Below the pieces are notes generated by a model. It saw only the letters and a program-made list of their open reading frames with translations, was not told the origin of the DNA and ran no database searches. A program made the translations under genes and the position numbers. Below are positions 56,766 through 64,000 of a DNA stretch of 64,000 nt, piece by piece (the stretch's first letter is position 1; each line of letters starts with the position of its first letter). The stretch is from Bretschneidera sinensis. Lineage: Eukaryota; Streptophyta; Magnoliopsida; Brassicales; Akaniaceae. Where the stretch lies: contig CM043700.1 in NCBI GenBank assembly GCA_023935145.1, positions 68,347,620-68,411,619 of the forward strand, given 5' to 3'.

Positions 56766-57956
56766 TGTTGACCCATATTTGATTTTACTAATGAAAAAAC
56801 ACTACTCTAATTGTATTAACAGTTTTATCGAAGTGTTTAAGCGGTAAAAACACTAAGCAAAGAAACAAGATGCAAGAACTCAACGAGTTTCAGACCCCAA
56901 GACAAGACAGAAGATATAGAATAGGCATTAAGGTATTGAAAACAACTGTAAATCTCTCATGTTCAAATATTTAGGTTGATCTGTGGATCATTTTACAAAA
57001 AACTTTAACAAAACTAACCATACAAATGTTGCTAAGTCAAAAACAGTTTTAAAACATGAAAAATTGGGTTGAAGGGCAACCCAGTCGACTGGCTCAATAT
57101 ACCAATCGACTCGGGTATGGGACAGAAGGTCCTCAGTCGACTGGTGTCAAAAACCCAGTCGACTGGCAACTGGGACAGAGAGTTCCCAGTCGACTGGTAC
57201 TCCCCCATAGCCTAAAAAGTGAAGTTTGTCACTTAACTCAGTCGATTGGTATAAGGATTTAGTCGACTGGTAATTCGAAAATATGACCGTTTGAGACGTG
57301 AGACTTGAGCATTTAATGCACCAAACCTACCAAGTTAGTGTCTAACGGCCATATCGATTCAAGGCTATATAAACCCACTTCAATGAGCATTTAAAAAAGA
57401 AGAGAACACATTCAATTCACAAAGTTTGCTCATTAATTCTCAATAGCTTTGAAAAATTTATCGTTGAGCTATTCTTCAAGCTTATTCTTGAAAGAGAGAT
57501 ATTGTTCATTTGTAAAAGCACTTATTGTTATCTCTCTATCATTTACTTTGCAACAAATCTCATTTATTGTAAAGAGGAAAGAGTTATAATAACTCATAGA
57601 GTGTTTAGAATTAAACACTTCTTTGTAAGCTTTTGTGAGGAAGGGATTACCTTCCGTGAGGAGGGATTGGTTGTAAGGTTTGTACAACACCCGTGAAGTT
57701 GTACGATTAAAAGTTTTAGTGGATTACTTCAAGGGGGTTCCTTGAAGAGAGTGGATGTAGGGTCGGAAGGAATCCGATATTGCCGAACCACTATAAACTG
57801 AGTTTGCACTTTCTCTTTCTTAAACTCTTTTACTTAAAGCACATTACTAGTTTGTATGCTTTGTGCATTTAACTATTTTTATAAACTTTCAAATAATTCG
57901 CAAAAGTTTTTAAAAACCCAGTTCACCCCCCTCTTGGGTTTGAACCTCGGTTTACA
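56766..57956 (+). repeat. 3' LTR of E3
   Basis: About 1191 bp, TGTTGACCC... to ...GGTTTACA. It carries the palindrome array, a TATA box near 57366, GGTCGGAAGGAATCCGATATTG and the CACCCCCCTCTTGGGTTT end, all as in E1. Confidence 0.82.
57081..57270. promoter_or_regulatory. Palindrome array in the E3 LTR
   Basis: Seven sites start at 57081, 57102, 57133, 57155, 57186, 57238 and 57259 (steps 21, 31, 22, 31, 52, 21 bp). Three are exact CCAGTCGACTGG; the others differ by one to three bases. The TATA box follows 96 bp after the last site, as in E1. Confidence 0.75.
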
Positions 57957-57987
57957 TAATCTAATGCAACAACCTCAACATTTTCAT

Positions 57988-58344
57988 CTAAATTAAATCC
58001 TTCCCCTTACCACGCTTTATAGGACTAGGGTTGTATGATGCTGAAGGATTACTATTTCTGATCTCACCCCCATAGAATGATACAACACAATACTCTTTAG
58101 CATCATTAAATACAATTGTAACATCTTCATCACCCAAAATTATCCTACCATTACCTGCTCTAATGTCCAACTTAGGTGAGCGTAAATCGAAATTATCGTA
58201 GATATCATCCAACAAGTGAAGGTAGTTGTAACGATATTGATCTACGTACATCCACCCAATGGGTTCAATGAGGTCATCGCGGATGTATAAAAGCACTTTG
58301 AAAAGTGTATCCATTAGAGGACCTAACAAAACAAATACATACAC
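57988..58344 (-). CDS. Hypothetical ORF of 118 codons
   Basis: Open on the minus strand with no family I recognise. It has an acidic and aromatic middle (DQYRYNYLHLLDDIYDNFDL) and a basic tail (PSPIKRGKGKDLI). It lies right beside the E3 end and could be a fragment of a MULE-type or other transposon protein, or chance. No supporting promoter is seen. Confidence 0.25.
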   Translation of the reverse strand: MYVFVLLGPLMDTLFKVLLYIRDDLIEPIGWMYVDQYRYNYLHLLDDIYDNFDLRSPKLDIRAGNGRIILGDEDVTIVFNDAKEYCVVSFYGGEIRNSNPSASYNPSPIKRGKGKDLI

Positions 58345-58417
58345 TCAACATTTTATTATGAAATGAATAACCCCAAATCCATGTTTGCGAGCAACTATAA
58401 AAAATTCATACTGTAGT

Positions 58418-58590
58418 TTCACAATTTCGTTAACAAATTCGAGCTATAATAGATTCACAATTTCGTTAACAAATTCGAGTTATAATAGATTCACAATTTC
58501 GTTAACAAATTCGTGTTACAGTAGTGACAATTTTGTTAACAAATTCAACTTACAGTAGTCGGAATTTTGTTAACAATTTCGTACTATATA
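58418..58590. repeat. ~36-bp tandem array
   Basis: About five units with TCACAATTTCGTTAACAAATTCG begin near 58419, 58454, 58490, 58526 and 58560, separated by GAGTTATAATAGAT-like spacers. Degraded CACAATTTCG words continue to 58630. Confidence 0.85.
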
Positions 58591-61200
58591 CGCACACAAT
58601 TTCGCACATAAAATTCATACACAATTTCGTACATAGATTGATTCGTACAAAAATCCATTCCTAAATTCATTTCATTCAATACCTCTAACTAATACAAGCA
58701 CAATTTTGTACACAATGAAATCCCAAAAAAAACCCTAGTTATATCTCCTATCTATTTGAATAATGAATTAAGAAACTAAATTGTAAATGCAAAATGTTTG
58801 TGAAATAACCTATCTACCTGGAAATGCTTTGCTTGTGTGAATTTATTAGCGGTGCTGTACGTCGCAATGTCAGTTTTGATGAATCGCTTAACTTTGTACA
58901 AATAAGGTTACCAATTCTGTATGCGCAATAGTAGATAAATAGACAAGAGAGAGGATGATGAAAGAGTTGAGGAGAGAGACGGGAGGAGGAGATAGACAGG
59001 AGGAGGAGAGAGACGAAGAGACAAAATCATTTTCAGATTTAAGGAAAATGAGTTTGTTTATTTCCATCAGACTATTTATGTGAGGGCATTTATGTATTTC
59101 CATCTTTTTTGTCCACTAATTTAACATTCTGTCTAGTTAAACACGATCAAAGTAAGTAAATGTCATTTGTCAAACAATAGGTAGGTAAGTATCACAACAT
59201 TAAAATGTGAGATGAGTTTCTATAATATTCCCAATTATAAAACATATTCTTTTCGGTACGGTATGAGATACAATTTATAATATCTAATGAAATTTAAAAT
59301 TACGTATAATTTGATGTCACTAAAATGATAAGTCAAGAAGAATTAGATGTGATAAATTTGATATTTTAGGATGGTGGAAGAAAAATAAACATTATTACCT
59401 TATTCTTAGCATATTGGCACATGATCTACTAACTGTTCTAGTGTCTATTATAACATCGACATAAGCTTTTAGTGCAAGTTCTAAAATTTTAGATGAATTG
59501 GGATCAATACTATTACTGAAAACATTGCAAATGCTAGTATGCACAAATGATTGACTAGATGCCCGTACAAGCAATATATTAAAAAAAATCAATATAATGG
59601 ATCGAGTGACAATTGAAGAGGTCAAAAATAAAGAAAAGTTTGTAACTTCTTCCTCGCAAGAATAAAAACGGTGAAAAGCTAAAAAATAATAATAGTATTT
59701 TTGTCTTTCTAATTGTTAAAATTTGTAAGTTGTTTTTAATATTTCACTCATTTGTAAGTCATTTTATTTTAACTTATTTGTTTATTTTATATGTTGTTAT
59801 TTTTGTAAGTTATTTATTTGGAAGATATTTGAAACTTGTAATTTTAAATTATTTGTTTATGTTGTTGTTTTTTTTTTCAATTTCTAAGTTTTTTGTAATA
59901 TTTAACTTTATCAATAAAATGATTGTTTTTCTATACAATTATAAACATTCAATTCAATATTTATAAGTTTTCTTTTACTATTTTCAACCAAGAAAGTCAA
60001 TATCTACCTATGAGACCTATGGGTCGGCACGGCACAACCCAATAGCCATGCGGGTTTTGGGCCGTGTCGGACCTACATTTTTAAAAATTTGGCACAGTAT
60101 TGCACGACATGAAAAAAGGGAGGAGTGAAACGAGGGCACGATGGGATAGCCTTGTGTGGGCCGTGGGCCAGCACGACACAGAGCCACCCTTACATATAAG
60201 GATCCATGAAAAAATTAGTGCTCAAAGAGCCCATGAATAACTAATTACTCAATGGGCTTGAATAAAATCCACCCACAACATACTTGGGCCTAATTGCTTG
60301 ACTTTGGGTGGAACACGTAAAATGCACTGTTTATCAATCTTGGCCTGAAACGCAACGTTTCGTTATGCACTCAGTTCATCAGGGATGGCACTGTTGCGTG
60401 CTGTCTCTAGACTAGCTAGAGCTGGGAGAGGGAGGATGGTGTCACTAAAGTTGCAGTAGTGGTTGGTAGCGAATGCGAATGTGTTAAGGGTGCGGGAAAT
60501 GGAAGTTCTAGCTTAACTCAATGAAGTTAACGAGATTTCCATGACTAATTCTAGTACTAGTTCTTTTTTTAAAAAAGTTTTTAATGAAAAAAGGAAATTA
60601 AAATGATGTACAATTCTTGTCTTTGTGTAGGGTTATTTTTATCATTTTTTGAAATAATTTAGTTAATAGTTTTTTTTTTATTAAGATGTCATAAATTTGT
60701 CTTAGTTCATCATTTCAGCTTTTGAAACATCAATAGAAAAAAGAAAAGGAAAAAAAAATGATTTGGAGACTTGTATTATCCACATTGGGTAAAACTTTTT
60801 AGTTTGAATGGTTATTATTCTTACAATTATATCACTTTTCAGCATTATTATTCTTTCAGATTACTGATTTACGTGTCTTTTATGTGGGCAGGGGTCCGTG
60901 AGCTTATCTGGCAGATTTTCGAAATCAACAGATAGCATCGTTCATCGGAACAACAAAACAATTTTTTTTTTCTTCTGAAGATGCCAATAAAGATGGGCCA
61001 CCAATCCAGAACTACAAAACACAAGATTTCGTCAGATCTAATAAAAGTCCCTGTGCACCATCTAAAGTTCGTCGGAAACAAGATTTTTACAAAAAAAAAA
61101 AAAAATCGTGAAACAACGCTGGGAGGTTAAAGATGCGGACATCAGGAAATGGCATCAACAGGTGACATCATCTCTACATCACCAAGCTCAGACCAAGTAA
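58591..61200. other. Spacer with a GC-rich repeat fragment, no firm gene
   Basis: AT-rich except for 60005-60190, which holds GC-rich words such as GGGTCGGCACGGCAC and GGGCCGTGGGCCAGCACG, similar to a repeat often seen in plant genomes. A GA-rich patch lies at 58950-59025. At 60385-60459 a 24-codon ORF (MALLRAVSRLARAGRGRM...) looks like a mitochondrial targeting start but goes nowhere I can follow. Confidence 0.4.
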
Positions 61201-61212
61201 TTTTGTATTTTT

Positions 61213-61470
61213 GTTAAATTACATTATGGTCCTTAAAATATCATAAATTACATTATGCCCCAATAATTTTTTAGAAATTACATTCTAGCCTCTAAACTTC
61301 TTAGAATTACATTTTAGTCTCCAAACGTTTTGGAAATTACATTCTAAATCCTAAGCTTTCTAGAAATTACATTATAGACCCTAAGCTTTTTGGAAATTAC
61401 ATTCCAGTCCATAAACTTGCTAGAAATTACTTTTCATTCCTTAAACTTTTTAGAAATTGCACTCAAATCC
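61213..61470. repeat. ~32-bp tandem array
   Basis: About eight units of GGAAATTACATTCTAGTCCCTAAACTTTTTA in varied form from 61213 to 61470. The region after it (61480-62019) shows Pro/Arg-rich-looking but stop-filled frames and no recognised gene. Confidence 0.8.
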
Positions 61471-62799
61471 CTTCTAAGCCACGTAAGCGTTGACTAAGAG
61501 CCACATTATCGCCATCTAGGCACCAAGCCAACACCGCCTCAGTTCCATGTTAGTTGACTCAAACCAGCCGGTTTAGCTAGGTTTGACCAACCGATTCACC
61601 TCTTTGACCATTCGATTTAGCTCTTTTAACCCGGTTTCAAGTCCAACAACATTGATTCCTAAGGTTTGGAGACATGCCCTTTTCAAATCCGGGTTTAGAA
61701 TTTCAAGATTCGACTTTGACAGATGTGTTTCTTCACGAACTATGACTCATATTTGACTAGCTGATTCACCAAACTTAAGCTTAGTTTCAGACTTGGATAA
61801 TTCGGTTCCCAAGGTTATTCAACATTCTTTTTTCTAAACCAGTCTCAGAATTTTGAAATTCGATTTCCTCAAGGAAGTTTCCTACAAACGGTCAAAGAAA
61901 AAACTGTTATTTTTTTCACCAAAGGGCCTCAAACATGCCCCAAACTCGAACCAGCGGAGCTCAAACAACCAGAAAATATCATGTTCATTCACAATCAACT
62001 AGTTTAGTCGGAGATGCATTGTAATGACCCATCCCGGGTTGGCCACCCCCGAGACGGTGTTGTCACATTTTGAAAATCCCAGCATGACACATATATGCAA
62101 TAATAAAAATATCGCTAGTGCAATTATTTACATTACTCCTCAACTCTTAATAGGGGAGATAAATCATTCAGATCTCAACTTAAACATTTTATAGAACATA
62201 ATATGCATGAATATTTACAAATATTTTTTTTCTTTCCACTAGTCTGAGGATGTGAACCACATGACTTACATATAATGACTTCGTCTGAATCTTAACTCAC
62301 CAAACTATTTGTCCTACCTGCTACCTGAAATCATTGTACAATGAGGAGTGAGCTTCACAAGCTCAATGAATTAAACTTACTAGATGTATTCAATTTGTAT
62401 AATTTATCTTCCAATATTCATTCATCTATATCTCATATATTTTGATAATAACATTCTATTATCACTACTCATATCAAATCTCCATCCTTTATAAATCTCT
62501 TCTTCTCATATAATTAATCATCATCTTGAGATTATCAATTCTATCTCATAATTACCTCGTTATGAGATTCACAACATATAATCTATCACTCATATAATTC
62601 TCATCATTTCTTATTTCCATATTTCTTCTCAACATAATTGTCTCTCTGTGTGACTCATTCATCTATCAATAAATTTAAAATCATGAACAGTACTTTAGCA
62701 TCTCAAGTAATAACAATCGATATTTAACCAAATGCCATGCATGAATTTAAATGTTATTATTATTGGGAATGTCTTCCCACATGTCGACATGTTTTTATC

Positions 62800-62960
62800 T
62801 TAAACCAGTTGCCTTCCCAGTTCTTTTATTCTCATTTAGATCGGCTATCTTCCCTGTTCTTTTATTCTCATTTAGACTGGCTGCCTCCCGATTATTTTAT
62901 TTCCAGCATATACCGACTGTCACAGTTTTCATTTAGACCGGCTGCCCTCCCAGATCTTTT
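62800..62960. repeat. ~48-bp tandem repeats in the solo LTR
   Basis: Three to four units of TTCCCAGTTCTTTTATTCTCATTTAGACTGGCTGCC type. The short open frames here come from the repeat. Confidence 0.75.
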
Positions 62961-63256
62961 ATTTCATGCATATACATATGAATAATGATATGAAATATGC
63001 ATATGAACAATAATATAGAAACAAGCATGTATTCAAATATTTTAAATTAGTTATCCACTATTCCTATCATACCTATCAACCAACTTTCATCTATCACCAA
63101 ATCATAAGTTAATGATTTATTCAAATACTATCACTATATATTTCATATTTATCCTAATTACTTAAAGTAAATCTAACTCACCACGTAGCACTTAGAGCTA
63201 CTCGTGGATCACCTCTTTGCCTTTCCTGCTTTTCTAAGCAATTTCACTCGATTGCT

Positions 63257-63384
63257 GATCGTCAACACCTGACATAATATTTATGTTTAAAATTTCTAAT
63301 TTATTCTTCAATTCTTTCATGATCGTCAAGACCTGACATAATATTTATGTTTAAAATTTCTAATTTATTCTTTAATTCCTTCAT
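63257..63384. repeat. 64-bp direct duplication in the solo LTR
   Basis: GATCGTCAACACCTGACATA... at 63257 and GATCGTCAAGACCTGACATA... at 63321, nearly identical over 64 bp. Confidence 0.85.
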
Positions 63385-63722
63385 AATTCACACCATTTGA
63401 AAATTCCCACATTGAATTGCGAGAAATTTTATGTACGCTAAATTTCAAAAATAAAATTCACATTATTACCTTTTGTTTTTCTGAGAGCTTTCTGTGACTC
63501 TCTATAAAATTCTCCCGCAAACCCCTTCAAATTTTTATTCTTTCAACATTTCTTTCAGTTCCTAAGTGTTTAAAGAAATAGAGTAGTTTATATTGAAGAA
63601 GGAAGAAAACCAAATAGGATTTGGTAAAAAGAAGAAAATGATATAAAAAATCATTTTTATATCAAATATCACTCTTCCCCCCACCGCCTGCACCTTAATT
63701 GCCAATGCCACCTTGTTAGCTT

Positions 63723-63756
63723 GTTGTCTAACATGCAAAATTGCATGTTAGACAAC
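63723..63756. repeat. Perfect 34-bp hairpin
   Basis: Two 16-bp arms, GTTGTCTAACATGCAA and its exact complement, separated by AA, inside the solo LTR downstream of a CTATAAAA box (about 63502). Confidence 0.9.
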
Positions 63757-64000
63757 CAACACCTGGCACCACAAATTTATTTTATTTTTTTTTCTTTTTC
63801 CTTCAACTCACCTAGACGTTCCTTTTTTTTCAAAGAATTATTTTATTCAATACTAAATCCTTCACGTGTATATTATTTTAATTTCATGTCATATTTATCA
63901 AATTACTTCTTTACCCATATTTTAAGAACATAGATATTACACGCATTCAAAGACATCTGCCATTGACGCACCAAAGCTCTCCAATTTTGAGGAGATAGGC

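Larger units (their letters stand above)
56445..57956 (+). mobile_element. E3: truncated Sirevirus-like 3' end
   Basis: About 320 bp of internal sequence like 2050-2380 of E1, followed by an LTR. Purine tracts recur (GGGAAGAAAAATGAG near 56505, TTTAGGGGGAGC near 56555, AAAAAAAGGAGATTG near 56755). Left of about 56445 the similarity stops, so the 5' body including the extra ORF is gone. Confidence 0.8.
62020..63941 (+). mobile_element. Solo LTR, probably Ty3/gypsy
   Basis: 1922 bp, from TGTAATGACCC to ...GATATTACA, with 6-bp inverted ends TGTAAT/ATTACA. Flanking 5-mers are TGCAT (62015-62019) and CGCAT (63942-63946), a target duplication with one change. No primer site or polypurine tract follows or precedes it, so internal sequence was lost by LTR-LTR recombination. 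The TGTAA..CCC start resembles LTRs of the Tekay/Del gypsy group; that is inference. The strand is set by this start. Confidence 0.65.

Noticed and set aside
60385..60459. Short ORF with a mitochondrial-targeting look
   Set aside because: Only 24 codons, and no downstream exon could be followed; left as a remark in the spacer entry.
62737..62985. ORF of 82 codons with repeated FYSHLDRL words
   Set aside because: It follows the 48-bp tandem repeat inside the solo LTR.

Overview
This is a stretch of eudicot-like plant nuclear DNA: AT-rich, intron-bearing and mostly made of nested transposable elements. I see one convincing host gene, a two-exon DIVARICATA-type MYB/SANT transcription factor at 52686-54130. 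I see no tRNA, rRNA or organellar genes, no bacterial-type operons and no CRISPR array.

Layout. (1) 1-3630 is the 3' part of a plus-strand Sirevirus-like Ty1/copia element (E1): an intact extra ORF behind its own promoter, repeated polypurine tracts and a 3' LTR. (2) 3631-24583 is an older, decayed minus-strand relative (E2), cut open by E1 and by two minus-strand copia elements of one family: A (6944-13189, inside E2 reverse transcriptase) and B (16035-22146, inside E2 gag, perfect ATAGC target duplication). (3) 24584-26096 is non-coding and includes degenerate telomere-like repeats. (4) 26097-43010 is a CACTA (En/Spm-type) transposon: subterminal repeats, hairpins, a broken TNP2 transposase, DUF4218- and DUF4216-like remnants, and a clear right end. 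Inside it sit a minus-strand copia element C (30844-37872, TTAAA duplication), a gag/protease-like retroelement or pararetrovirus-like relic (38880-41079) and a ~160-bp tandem array. (5) 43605-48593 is a small plus-strand copia element D with 167-bp LTRs and a perfect GTTTC duplication. (6) 48594-56440 holds the MYB gene and its flanks. (7) 56445-57956 is a truncated third Sirevirus-like end (E3). (8) 57957-64000 is non-coding, with short tandem arrays and a 1.9-kb solo LTR (62020-63941).

Most striking signal. All three Sirevirus-like elements carry arrays of the 12-bp perfect palindrome CCAGTCGACTGG. The arrays lie upstream of the LTR TATA box and, in E1 and E2, again upstream of a second TATA box in front of the extra ORF. 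In all five arrays the site-to-site distances are about 21, 31, 42-43 or 51-52 bp, i.e. 2, 3, 4 or 5 helical turns, although the spacers differ. This suggests a dedicated operator/enhancer system bound by a dimeric protein on one face of the helix, shared by the genomic promoter and the extra-ORF promoter. Whether the extra-ORF protein is the ligand is a hypothesis. All calls rest on reading the sequence; no database search was run.
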